Under the pieces are notes generated by a model. It ran no database searches. It was given only the letters and a program-made list of their open reading frames with translations, and was not told the origin of the DNA. Of a stretch of 64,000 bases of DNA, positions 15,580-24,062 are shown piece after piece. Position 1 is the stretch's first letter. Every line of letters begins with the position of its first letter. The DNA is from Collinsella tanakaei (GTDB lineage Bacteria > Actinomycetota > Coriobacteriia > Coriobacteriales > Coriobacteriaceae), in the NCBI RefSeq assembly GCF_021531055.1, contig NZ_JADYTL010000004.1, positions 124,001-188,000 on the forward strand, read 5' to 3'. The translations under genes and the position numbers were made by a program.

Positions 15580-17745
15580 TCAGGCGAGCGACGTTCCGAA
15601 ATCGGTCTCGCTGCCCACGGATACGCCGCCCTCGCCCTGGATGATGATCTCGTGGCTGCCGAATGCGGTTGAGCCGAGCTCGCCTTCGATCGCCACGAAC
15701 GCGATGCCGCCCTCGCAGCGGTAGTAGCGCCAGCTCTCGGCGTTTTGCGTGATGGATGCGATGGCATCCTCGATATCTGCGTCCGTGGTGAGCAGGTCGC
15801 TCGGCGTGTGGGAGAAAAACGTCCGGATGCCGTCGGCGGCAAGGTCCCGAAGCTGGGCATCGTCGATGCCCAGGGCCTCAGAGGCCGAGAGCTCCTCGCC
15901 GGTTTCCAGATCATAGAAGATGCCCTCGATGAACTCCGTGCCGTGCGCGCCGCCGGCGAATCCGTAGGTGTCCGTGCGCACGGACACGATACCGTCTGCG
16001 ATCGACACGATGTCGGCGGTGTACCCCTGGTCCTGTATGTCGCCGGACTCGATCGTCCAAGCCTCTGCCGAAGCGCGCGCGTCGGCGACCATCGCACGAA
16101 GGCTGTCGTTGATCTTGGCGACGCCCGCCGGGGCTTCGCCGCCGCTGACGACGATCTCGGAATAGCGCCAGATGACGTCCGTGGTGAACCCGGCATCCAC
16201 TCCCTGCGAGCTGGTAAGCGGCGCCGTCTCCTCATGGGATTCGATCGAATAGGACGGCTCGGCAGCGGTCTCGACGTCCTCTCCCGAGGCGGCCCGCTCA
16301 AGGGAGTCGAGTGTCGCCTGCGTGGCGGCGCTCGTCGCATCGAAGTCTCCGTCGAGCGAGTCGGCACCCATGGAAAGCGAGTAGAGCACCTGCTGGACGA
16401 TGCGCGTGCTGTACGCCTCGGCGGCGGTTGCGTCATCGGGCGACGACGGCTTTCCGTCGATGTAGGTCTGCACGCCCCCTTCGGCTATGAGGTAGTCGAG
16501 CGTGAGCACAGGGTCGAAGGTAGAGCCGTCGTACTCGTAGTACGTGGTGGTCTCGGTGTCCATATCCGACGCCCACTCGATGGTCGAGTCGTTGAAGACG
16601 TCGGTGCGCATAGCAGGAACTTCGCCATCCTTGCCGTATACGGTGAACCAGGCGGTGCCGCCGTTGGCGATCTCCAGGCTGTCCGCCTCGTCGTAGACGA
16701 GCTCGACCTGGCCGTCGCGGTACGCCCAGATTTCGACGGTAAACCCGTCTATCTGCTGATCGAGATAGCCGTTGACGGTATTGGGCACGAAGTCGTCGAG
16801 CGTGTTGTAGACGAGCGCGAGCTCCTCGGTGCCGTCGCCGTCGAAATCGATGAGATGCGCGACGCACAGGCCGGTCATCATATACGACCCGTCCTCCGCG
16901 CGGATCCAGCTCGGATCGCCATAGGCGTCGAGGTATTCACGGCACGTATCCCAGTACAGCTCGTAGGCGCTCGGGGGCTGCTGATCGTTGGTGCTCGAAG
17001 GCTGCTCGTCGGGGGCATCGTCGGCGGGCGGTGCGACGACGATTTCGTCGGCGGCGTCGGGGTTGTCCTCGCCGTAGTCGACGGGAAGCTCGCGCGGGAT
17101 GTCGTCGCCGTCATCGCTCTCGTCGACGATGACGAGCGTATAGCCGTTGTCGGGCACGTCGCCGAAGTCGGCCATGCGGAAGCCGCCTTCGCCGTCGACG
17201 CGGATCTTGTAGGGCGTGGTGGCGGCAGACGAGAGATCCGTCTCGTCGCCGGTGGCATCGGGCTCGACGAGGGTAACGGTATAGGTGGTAAGCGGCGTGC
17301 CGTCGACGCCCTGCGGGCGGATGCGCGTGATCAACGAGACGGACACGGGGTCGTCCTGGCCGTATACCACGGTGGTCGGCTGTTTGAGGAAGAACGATGC
17401 GCCGATCACCGCGGCGACGATGATGGCGACGATGCCCACGACGATGCCGACGACCAGGCCGCGACGGCTTTTGGGCTGCGCCGCGGCGGTGTCGACGGCG
17501 GGGCACGCATCGGCGCCGGCGGGGCACGCCTCGGCCGAAGGGGCGGCGTCGGCAGCGGCGGGCGCCGGCGCGGTGGTGGCAGGGGCGCTGGTGTCAACGG
17601 CTGCCTGAGCCGCGGTGTCCACCGGCGTGGTGGGCGCCTGCGCGGCACTTGGGACGTCTGAGGGCGTCGAGGCGATGGGCGTTCCGCAACGCGGGCAGAA
17701 GCGCGCGCCTTCCTTCAGCTCGTTTCCGCAGTTCGTGCAAAACAT
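15580..17745 (-). CDS. Zinc-ribbon, membrane-anchored protein with C-terminal DUF3298-like domain
   Basis: Function unknown. The N-terminus is a zinc ribbon (C3, C6, C17, C20), followed by an Ala/Pro linker (25-105), one transmembrane helix (GLVVGIVVGIVAIIVAAVIG), a strand-rich acidic region, and a C-terminal domain with AGGAHGTEF and TFFSHTP-type landmarks of DUF3298/RsiV-like extracellular domains. Topology would put the ribbon inside and the rest outside the cell. The ATG at 17745 is preceded by GGAAAGG; the upstream open frame has no comparable SD. 721 residues. It is convergent with the topoisomerase and divergent from tmk. The central section (DLDGDGTEELALVYN type) suggests a calcium-binding-like turn. 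Confidence 0.78.
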   Translation of the reverse strand: MFCTNCGNELKEGARFCPRCGTPIASTPSDVPSAAQAPTTPVDTAAQAAVDTSAPATTAPAPAAADAAPSAEACPAGADACPAVDTAAAQPKSRRGLVVGIVVGIVAIIVAAVIGASFFLKQPTTVVYGQDDPVSVSLITRIRPQGVDGTPLTTYTVTLVEPDATGDETDLSSAATTPYKIRVDGEGGFRMADFGDVPDNGYTLVIVDESDDGDDIPRELPVDYGEDNPDAADEIVVAPPADDAPDEQPSSTNDQQPPSAYELYWDTCREYLDAYGDPSWIRAEDGSYMMTGLCVAHLIDFDGDGTEELALVYNTLDDFVPNTVNGYLDQQIDGFTVEIWAYRDGQVELVYDEADSLEIANGGTAWFTVYGKDGEVPAMRTDVFNDSTIEWASDMDTETTTYYEYDGSTFDPVLTLDYLIAEGGVQTYIDGKPSSPDDATAAEAYSTRIVQQVLYSLSMGADSLDGDFDATSAATQATLDSLERAASGEDVETAAEPSYSIESHEETAPLTSSQGVDAGFTTDVIWRYSEIVVSGGEAPAGVAKINDSLRAMVADARASAEAWTIESGDIQDQGYTADIVSIADGIVSVRTDTYGFAGGAHGTEFIEGIFYDLETGEELSASEALGIDDAQLRDLAADGIRTFFSHTPSDLLTTDADIEDAIASITQNAESWRYYRCEGGIAFVAIEGELGSTAFGSHEIIIQGEGGVSVGSETDFGTSLA

Positions 17746-17942
17746 GTGGTGCCTTTCCATCCGATGGCGTCCTACGCATCGCCTCAGGGAGGGTGCGTAC
17801 CCGTCTTCATCCATGATACGACCACCGCCGTGCGCGGTCGGGCTTGTGTTGGAGATCGGCCGCAAGCGTCCGCGGCGGCGTCGAGGCGCGAACGTGGGGT
17901 ATCATGACGAGGTGCTCAACTGAGAGGAAAGGGGAGAGGTCC

Positions 17943-18617
17943 ATGCCGTTCATCACGCTCGAGGGAATCGATGGCTGCGGCAAGTCGACACAGGCGCGCC
18001 TGATCGCGGCGGCGCTCGCGCATGCCGGCCACGATGTGCTGAGCCTGCGCGAGCCGGGCGGCGTGGCCATCTCGGAGAAGATCCGCGCGCTGCTGCTCGA
18101 CCCCGAGAACGACGCCATGTGCGACGCATGCGAGCTTCTACTCTACGAAGCGGCACGCGCCCAGCTCGTCCACGAGGTGATCCGTCCGGCGCTCAACGCG
18201 GGGCGCGTGGTCGTGTGCGACCGGTTCTTCGATTCCACGACCGCCTATCAGGGATTCGCCGGGACGTCGAGCCGCGAGGCGGCCGAGACGGCCAACGCGC
18301 TCGCCGTGAGCGACTGCGTGCCCGCGCTGACCCTCGTCTTCGACATCGACCCCGAGCTCGCCGCCGAGCGTGCCGATACGCGCGCGGGGGCGCCCGATCG
18401 CATGGAGGCCAAAGGTCTCGACTACCAGCGCCGCGTGGCGGAGGGCTTCCGTGCCATCGCGCGCGAGCAGCCCGGCCGCGTGCGGCTCATCGACGCGAGC
18501 CAGACCGTCGACGCCGTGTTCGCCTGCGCGTTGGCGGAGCTCGCGAGTGCGGGTCTCGCCGTCAGCGCCGACGACGCGCGCTCGGCGCTCGCCGCGCTCA
18601 TGGCGCCGACGGAGTGA
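17943..18617 (+). CDS. tmk: Thymidylate kinase
   Basis: Phosphorylates dTMP to dTDP. P-loop EGIDGCGKST (7-16), REPGG and the catalytic DR(F/Y) in VVCDRFFDST are all present. 224 residues. A purine-rich SD precedes the ATG at 17943. First of a tmk-holB-ricT cluster, an order also known from Bacillus (tmk ... holB-yaaT). Confidence 0.95.
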   Translation: MPFITLEGIDGCGKSTQARLIAAALAHAGHDVLSLREPGGVAISEKIRALLLDPENDAMCDACELLLYEAARAQLVHEVIRPALNAGRVVVCDRFFDSTTAYQGFAGTSSREAAETANALAVSDCVPALTLVFDIDPELAAERADTRAGAPDRMEAKGLDYQRRVAEGFRAIAREQPGRVRLIDASQTVDAVFACALAELASAGLAVSADDARSALAALMAPTE

Positions 18618-18622
18618 TCGAG

Positions 18623-19762
18623 ATGACCGCCGCCGCCCCGCAAGGCCTGCTCGCAAAACTCGATACGCAACCCCGTGTGCGCGACTTCCTCATGCGCGCC
18701 GTGACGTCCGATCGCGCGAGCCATGCCTACCTGTTCGTGGGCGCGCCCGGGTCGGGCAAGCTCGACGCCGCCTGGGCGCTCGCCCAGGCATTGCTGTGCG
18801 AGCGCGACGGCGAGCACGGCTGCGGCGCATGCGACGGGTGCATCCGCGTGGCGCGCCACACGCATCCCGACGTCCACTACTTCGCGCCCGAGAGCGCGAC
18901 GGGCTATCTGATCGCGCAGGTGCGCGACCTGCTCGACGACGTGGCGCTCGCGCCCATCCGCGCGCGCCATAAGGTCTATATCGTCGACCGTGCCGAGCAG
19001 CTGCGCGCAAACACCGCGAACGCCCTGCTCAAGACGCTCGAGGAGCCGCCGGCGAACGTGACGTTCGTGCTGCTGGGAACCTCGACCGACGTCATGCTGC
19101 CGACGATCGTCTCACGTTGCCAGTGCGTTCCGTTCCGCATGCTGTCGGCGCGCGAATCGGCGGCCGCGGTCGTCCGAGCGACCGGGCTCGACGAGCCGCG
19201 CTGCCGTATGGCGGTCGCGGTGGCGGGAAGCCCGGTGCGTGCGGTCGAGTTCCTCAAGAGCGCCGAGCGCCAGGAGGCACGCCGCGCGATGCTGCGCCTC
19301 ATCGACTCGCTTCCACGTGCGGATGAGGCGGATATCCTGCTCGCCGTCCGCGACCTCATGGGCACCATCAAGGCGCCGTTGGCGGACGTCAAATCCACGC
19401 AGCAGGCGATTCTCGACCAGAACGCCGACTACCTCTCCCGTGGAGCATTGAAGCAGCTTGAGGAGAGAAACAAGCGCGAACTGTCCGCGCGGGAGCGTTC
19501 GGGTATCATGGAAGCGCTGGCGAGCGCACGCACCCTGCTGCGCGACGTGCTGATGGTCGTGCAGGGCGCCCCCGACGAGACCGTGAACGCCGACGCGTCC
19601 GATATCGTCGAGCGGTTGAGCCGGACGTGCACGGTATCCGGTGCCGTCGCCGCGCTCGACGCCGTGGCGCACGCCGAGCGGCGCATCGCCCGCAACATTA
19701 CCCCCCAGCTGACCATCGAGGTCATGCTCTTCGATATCAGAAAGGCGCTTACATGCCTGTAG
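18623..19762 (+). CDS. holB: DNA polymerase III subunit delta'
   Basis: Clamp-loader subunit of the replicative polymerase. P-loop-like GAPGSGK at 40-46, a zinc site C59-C67-C70-C73, and the SRC motif in TIVSRCQC. Sensor-like LLKTLEEPPANVTFVL is conserved. Starts five bases after the tmk stop with GGAG overlapping that stop, and overlaps ricT by ten bases. 379 residues. Confidence 0.93.
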   Translation: MTAAAPQGLLAKLDTQPRVRDFLMRAVTSDRASHAYLFVGAPGSGKLDAAWALAQALLCERDGEHGCGACDGCIRVARHTHPDVHYFAPESATGYLIAQVRDLLDDVALAPIRARHKVYIVDRAEQLRANTANALLKTLEEPPANVTFVLLGTSTDVMLPTIVSRCQCVPFRMLSARESAAAVVRATGLDEPRCRMAVAVAGSPVRAVEFLKSAERQEARRAMLRLIDSLPRADEADILLAVRDLMGTIKAPLADVKSTQQAILDQNADYLSRGALKQLEERNKRELSARERSGIMEALASARTLLRDVLMVVQGAPDETVNADASDIVERLSRTCTVSGAVAALDAVAHAERRIARNITPQLTIEVMLFDIRKALTCL

Positions 19763-21363
19763 TCGTTTCCGTGAAGTTCCCCTTCGCCTCGCGCGACCTG
19801 TGGTTCGACCCGCAGGGGCTCGATATCGTCAAAGGGGACTACGCGATCTGCTCCACCGAGCGCGGCACCGAGCTCGGCCTGGTGACGGCCGATCCGCACG
19901 AGGTGGCCGAGTCCGATCTTTCCGCCCCGCTCAAGCCCGTCCTCGGCATCGCGTCGGACGCCGATCTGGACCGCGCCGACGAGCTCGCGCGCAAGGGCGA
20001 GGCCGCCATGGCCGACTTCCGTGAGCTCGTTGCCAAAAACGGGCTCGACATGAAGCCGGTGGGCGTCGAGTTCCTGTTCGGTGGCGAGAAGGCCGTGTTC
20101 TACTTCGCCGCCGAGGACCGCGTCGACTTCCGCCAGCTCGTCAAGGACCTGTCGAGCAGGTTCCGCACGCGTGTCGACATGCGCCAGATCGGCGTGCGCG
20201 ACGAGACCCGCCTGGTGGGCGGGTACGCCCACTGCGGTCAGGAGCTGTGCTGCACCCGATTCGGCGGGCAGTTCGAGCCGGTGTCCATCCGCATGGCCAA
20301 AGAGCAGGACCTGCCGCTCAACTCGTCCAAGATCTCGGGCGTGTGCGGACGCCTCATGTGCTGTTTGCGCTACGAGTTCGAGGCCTACAAGGACTTCAAG
20401 AGCCGTGCTCCCAAAAAGAAGACGCTCATCGACACGCCGCTCGGCCGCGCGCGCATCCAGGAGTACGACACGCCCAAGGAGCAGCTCGTGTTGCGCCTTG
20501 AGAGCGGCAAGGTGTTCCGCGTGAGCCTGTCGGATATGACGTGCTCGGACGAGTGCATCAAGCGCTCCCAGGAGCAGAACTGCACCTGTCGGCCCGATAC
20601 GGTGACGCGCGAGGTGCTCGATCGGATCGAATCGCCCGAGATGCGCATGGCGCTCATGGAGCTCGACCGCGAGATGGGCGTCGACGTGGGCGACGGGCTC
20701 GATCGCGCCGACCGCATCGTGACCTCCGGTCCCACGCCCCGTCGCAAGAAGCAGCGCGGCGAGTCCGCGGCAGGCGAGCAGGGCGGCAAGGCGTCCGGTC
20801 GCACGCGCGGCAAGGGCCGGTCCGGCGAGGAGGCCGCTTCCGAGGCGCCGTCGTCGCGCCGCCGTCGCCGTCGCGCCGAGGAAGCCACGCCGGCAGATGC
20901 AGCCGCCGCCTCGCAGGGTCAGCCGTCGCGCCGCCGCCGCCGTCACCTGAGTCCCGAGGAGCGCGACGAGGCGTTCCGCGCCGCCGCCGGCCGCGAGCAG
21001 GAGCGCCCGCAGGCTTCCGAGGGCAAGCGCCGCCAGCAGCCCTCCGACGAGCAGGCAGCCGGTCAGGGACGCCAGCGTCGTCGTCATAAGCAGGCCTCCG
21101 ATGCTCCGCGCGGCAAGTCGGTCAAGCCCGACGTGCCCTCCGTGGCCGAGCAGGTCGCGACCGGCGAGGTCCGTGTCGCCCGCCGTCGTCCGGGTGATGG
21201 TGGGGGCGCCGCACGCGCGAACGGCAACGCCGCCGCTCCCGCGGATGCCGCCCGCGCCGATACGACCGAGGGCTCGGAGAAGAAGCGCCGCCGTCGCCGT
21301 CGTTCGCGCAAGCCGCGCTCCGGTGGCGAGAATCCCGGCGCCGCACCCTCGTCCGAGGCGTAA
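19753..21363 (+). CDS. ricT: PSP1-domain protein RicT/YaaT family
   Basis: In Bacillus, RicT (YaaT) is part of an Fe-S-containing Ric complex that affects RNase Y activity and sporulation. The PSP1 domain fills residues 1-270. Its cysteine pattern is CGQELCC (C161, C166, C167) and CGRLMCC (C198, C203, C204), with further cysteines in CSDEC and CTC. The last 220 residues are a basic, low-complexity Arg/Ala/Glu tail (repeated RRRRR clusters) not found in the Bacillus protein, which may bind RNA. 536 residues. The RicA and RicF partners are not in the window. Overlaps holB, so the pair is coupled. Confidence 0.88.
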   Translation: MPVVVSVKFPFASRDLWFDPQGLDIVKGDYAICSTERGTELGLVTADPHEVAESDLSAPLKPVLGIASDADLDRADELARKGEAAMADFRELVAKNGLDMKPVGVEFLFGGEKAVFYFAAEDRVDFRQLVKDLSSRFRTRVDMRQIGVRDETRLVGGYAHCGQELCCTRFGGQFEPVSIRMAKEQDLPLNSSKISGVCGRLMCCLRYEFEAYKDFKSRAPKKKTLIDTPLGRARIQEYDTPKEQLVLRLESGKVFRVSLSDMTCSDECIKRSQEQNCTCRPDTVTREVLDRIESPEMRMALMELDREMGVDVGDGLDRADRIVTSGPTPRRKKQRGESAAGEQGGKASGRTRGKGRSGEEAASEAPSSRRRRRRAEEATPADAAAASQGQPSRRRRRHLSPEERDEAFRAAAGREQERPQASEGKRRQQPSDEQAAGQGRQRRRHKQASDAPRGKSVKPDVPSVAEQVATGEVRVARRRPGDGGGAARANGNAAAPADAARADTTEGSEKKRRRRRRSRKPRSGGENPGAAPSSEA

Positions 21364-21405
21364 CGTCCGCGCGGCTCGCCCCCGCGTTATACTGATCGCA
21401 ACCCA

Positions 21406-21438
21406 GGCCCTCCTCCGAGACACGTTCGGAGGAGGGCC
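21406..21438 (+). promoter_or_regulatory. 13-bp hairpin covering the SD of the ComF-family gene
   Basis: 21406-21418 pairs perfectly with 21426-21438 (loop GACACGT). The right arm contains GGAGGAGGG, the ribosome-binding site for the ATG at 21443. It could block initiation or act as a terminator for ricT, but there is no T run. TATACT at 21388-21393 may start a separate transcript just upstream. Confidence 0.65.
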
Positions 21439-21442
21439 GTTC

Positions 21443-22267
21443 ATGTCGTGTCGGAATCCTGTCGGATGCGAATCGGGTGCTTCTTCGGCCGCCCACGACG
21501 TCGGTGGTGTCGAGGCGTCGTGGTATCGTCGTGCGGCAAGGCGCCTGCATGTCGCTGCGCTCGAGGCGCTGTCCCCGACGCGCTGCGCGGGATGCGAGCG
21601 GCCGGGGGCGCTCATCTGCGAGCGCTGCCTTGCGCGTCTGCCGCTCATCGACCCACGTCGCGCCTGCGTGCGGTGCGGAGCCCCGTTCGGGGAGATCGTG
21701 TGCACCGAATGCGACCGGGATGGCGCGGGTGCGGATGCGTCACCCATCGCCCGATGCCTCGCCATGGCGACCTATGAGGATCCCTTGGACCGCATCATCC
21801 GCGTCTACAAGGATGCCGGCGAGCTCAGGCTCGCACCTTTGCTGGCCGAGATGCTCGCCGACACGGCGGCCCATGCCGAACGCGTGTCGCCGGCACGCTA
21901 CGGCGGCGTGATGAGCGGCGCGGATGCGCTGGTCTTCGTGCCCGCGACGGCCGACGCGTACGCGCGGCGCGGCTACGACCACATGGAGCAGATCGCCGTC
22001 GAGCTCTCCCGGCGAAGCGGCGCGCCCATGCTCGACGCGTTGGCCAAGCTCGGCGGCGCCGACCAGCGCGCGCTCGATCGTGAGGAGCGGCGGGCGGGCA
22101 TACGTGGCGCCTTCGAGGTGGTGGAGCGGGTGCGCGACATGCACCTGCTGCTCGTGGACGACGTCCGCACGACGGGTGCCACGCTCGACGCCGCCGCCGA
22201 GGCGTTGCGGCAGGCGGGGGCGTGCCACGTGGATGCCCTCGTGCTCGCCCGCGTATGGGGACGCTGA
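21443..22267 (+). CDS. ComF-family phosphoribosyltransferase-like protein
   Basis: Relative of ComF/GntX proteins, which are linked to uptake or processing of DNA in competent cells. Two N-terminal zinc-binding pairs (CAGCERPG..CERC and CVRCGAPFG..CTEC) are followed by a PRTase fold with the PRPP loop LLLVDDVRTTGAT near residue 240. 274 residues. The start at 21443 is set by GGAGG. Other competence genes are not nearby; the actual substrate is unknown. Confidence 0.86.
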   Translation: MSCRNPVGCESGASSAAHDVGGVEASWYRRAARRLHVAALEALSPTRCAGCERPGALICERCLARLPLIDPRRACVRCGAPFGEIVCTECDRDGAGADASPIARCLAMATYEDPLDRIIRVYKDAGELRLAPLLAEMLADTAAHAERVSPARYGGVMSGADALVFVPATADAYARRGYDHMEQIAVELSRRSGAPMLDALAKLGGADQRALDREERRAGIRGAFEVVERVRDMHLLLVDDVRTTGATLDAAAEALRQAGACHVDALVLARVWGR

Positions 22268-22292
22268 CCGGGTTGCGTCCGCCATGCGGAAT

Positions 22293-22342
22293 CGTGGGAA
22301 AATGGGGACTGGGAAAAAGGGGACTGTCCCTATTTTCCCACG
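22293..22342. repeat. 50-bp imperfect palindrome (GTGGGAAAA...TTTTCCCAC)
   Basis: Outer arms CGTGGGAAAAT and ATTTTCCCACG are exact; the inner portion has GGGGACT copies on one side and GTCCC on the other. It is 25 bases after the ComF stop. A short direct repeat, GGACGCTGACCG, occurs before (22259-22270) and after (22386-22397) it, which could be a trace of insertion or duplication. Confidence 0.7.
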
Positions 22343-22530
22343 GGCTGCCGCGTGCCGGATTCGAGCCGATGACCTTCGCCTTGAGGGGACGCTGACCGAT
22401 CCGTGCCGAGCTGCGCGCGTCCCGTGTCGGCAAGGACCCCCATTTCGGGCCGGTCGCCGCCCATATTCCGCATTGCGTGTGGTGATGGAACCGACACCCT
22501 GCCGATCGTCGAACACGTTCGACTGCGAGC

Positions 22531-22539
22531 TGCTATAAT
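22531..22539 (+). promoter_or_regulatory. Extended -10 promoter TGCTATAAT
   Basis: Perfect extended -10 (TG at 22531, TATAAT at 22534-22539) with no good -35. Transcription would begin near 22546, about 370 bases before the lipoprotein gene. Confidence 0.6.
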
Positions 22540-22545
22540 GCCGTC

Positions 22546-22913
22546 GTTCCCGCCAGGCTGTGGTTGCGGAGGGCCGCAGGACGCGATAGCGCGTCCGCGA
22601 CGGAGGCCCTCTCAGTCCAAGGCAGACGCGGCCAAAGGGATCCACGTAAGCGAGTCGCGTGCGCGCGGCCGCGATCATGGCGCGTCCTAGAGGTAAGCCG
22701 CACCGTCCGTTCTACTTGAGGGGCGACACGCGCCCCGCGGGCGAGCGGGTTAGTCGTGAGGACGGTTGCGGCCGTCCGAGCAAACACCCCGGTGCGCAGG
22801 TGTGGGGTCAAAGACCAGGTCAGCTGGAGGGAACGTAAGATCGCATGGGACGCCGGCGTATGCCGGCGCGATCGTGTATACGCGTCGTGTCGGGGGGATT
22901 GGAGACGGTCGAT
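22546..22913 (+). ncRNA. Candidate structured RNA or long leader upstream of the binding lipoprotein
   Basis: About 370 bases of GC-rich sequence with no convincing gene. Visible folds: GAGGGCC with GGCCCTC enclosing a GGACGCG/CGCGTCC hairpin (22569-22612), and a terminal stem GATCGC/GCGATC enclosing GCCGGC-GTAT-GCCGGC (22839-22873). I tested it by eye against RNase P, tmRNA, SRP RNA, glycine, cobalamin, T-box and c-di-AMP signatures and found none. It could be a stand-alone RNA, a riboswitch leader, or an unusually long untranslated region. A 53-codon frame from ATG 22678 exists but has no SD. Confidence 0.35.
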
Positions 22914-23873
22914 ATGATTCAGGGCGGGAACGCGCATCCGGCGAGGTTCGTCGCGGCCGCGGCGGCGCTGCTCGTCGCGCTGTTGGCATGCGGATGCTCG
23001 CTGATGACGCCATCGCGGGACGAGGTCGAGCAGCCCGCGACGAGCGCCACGGTCGATGCGAGCGCGCTCGTCCAGGAGGGCGTGCTGACCGTCGCCCTCG
23101 ACACGACCGATGCCCCGCAGTGCATGGTCGACGCCGAGGGTGCGATGACCGGCTACTACGCCGACGTCGCCCGCGCGCTCGCGTCCGAGCTGGGACTGCA
23201 CGTCGCCTTCGTCGACGCCGCTTCGGCCGGCTCGTCGGTGGGCGAGGGCGCCGCGGATGTCTTCATCGGCGCGAAGGCCGCCGACGCCGACGATGAGCTG
23301 ACGGTGTTCGGCAGCTGCTTGGAGGATGCGCCCTCCCTGTTCATGCTCGATGCCGATGCGCAGACCGCATCGGTGGCGGCCCTTTCCGGCAAGACGGTCG
23401 CCGTGCAGACGGCATCCGCCGCGCAAGACGCGCTCAACAAGGCCGGTGTCGCCGCCGAGCAGCTTCCGTGCTCCAACGTGAACGAGTGCTTCGAGGCGGT
23501 CGCCTCCGGTCAGGCCGACTGCGTGGCGTGCGACGCGACCGCGGGCGCGTATCTCGCGAGCATCTACGGCGATATCGCCTTCGCGGGCACGCTCGATACG
23601 ACGACGGTGTCGGGCATCGCGGTGAGCGCGGGCAACAGTGTGCTCACAGAGCAGGTGTCCTCGGCGTTCGACAGCCTGTCGGCCGACGGTTCGCTCGGCG
23701 CGATCCACGCCTCGTGGTACGGCTCGCTGCCCCTGTCGCTGTCCGATGCCCTGCTGCCCGGCGTCGAGCTGACCGAGAAGGAGGCCGACGAACCCGAGAG
23801 CGCGACCTCGGCGGCGGACGATGCCGCCGAGCAGGGTATGGACCTCTCCGATATCAACGAGTTCGACGGCTAG
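22914..23873 (+). CDS. Solute-binding lipoprotein, family 3 (amino-acid type)
   Basis: Extracellular ligand-binding protein tethered by lipid. Signal and lipobox: a hydrophobic run ending LLACGC, with the first cysteine the likely lipidation site. The mature part follows the type 3 binding fold (LTVALDTTDAPQCMVDAEGA, then GYYADVARALASELGL and a later LSGKTVAVQTASAAQDAL). The C-terminus is an acidic tail. No permease or ATPase is adjacent, so it may act as an orphan receptor or serve a transporter elsewhere. GGAG nine bases before the ATG at 22914 sets the start. 319 residues. Confidence 0.85.
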   Translation: MIQGGNAHPARFVAAAAALLVALLACGCSLMTPSRDEVEQPATSATVDASALVQEGVLTVALDTTDAPQCMVDAEGAMTGYYADVARALASELGLHVAFVDAASAGSSVGEGAADVFIGAKAADADDELTVFGSCLEDAPSLFMLDADAQTASVAALSGKTVAVQTASAAQDALNKAGVAAEQLPCSNVNECFEAVASGQADCVACDATAGAYLASIYGDIAFAGTLDTTTVSGIAVSAGNSVLTEQVSSAFDSLSADGSLGAIHASWYGSLPLSLSDALLPGVELTEKEADEPESATSAADDAAEQGMDLSDINEFDG

Positions 23874-23903
23874 TCATCGCGCCCGAACAGCCGTGGCGTT
23901 CCG

Positions 23904-23945
23904 AGTGCCGCCCTTACCCGAAACGGTCGGGTGAGAGCGGCACTC
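23904..23945 (+). terminator. Terminator after the binding lipoprotein
   Basis: AGTGCCGC pairs with GCGGCACT and an inner ACCCGA pairs with TCGGGT; a short T-containing run follows. Located 30 bases after the stop. Confidence 0.65.
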
Positions 23946-24062
23946 TTCGGTATCCGGTGGTGTCCGTTTCGTCAACGGACGGGTTCGAATTGCCGTAAAC
24001 CTCTCAACATTTGTGGGTACAAAACAGATACGTCCTGTTCCCGGATAGAAAAGGAGCCACGT

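Noticed and set aside
19429-21765. 778-residue minus-strand frame over ricT and holB
   Set aside because: Antisense shadow with Ala/Arg/Leu bias; the plus strand holds well-recognised genes with SDs.
22561-22640. Segment CCAAGGCAGACGCGG resembling part of SRP RNA
   Set aside because: The invariant GGTCAGG-CCGGAAGGAAGCAGC loop is absent, so the likeness is chance.
22678-22839. 53-codon frame MARPRGKPHRPFYLRGDTRP...
   Set aside because: No SD, no similarity I recognise, and it lies inside a GC-structured leader. Kept only as a remark under the candidate RNA.
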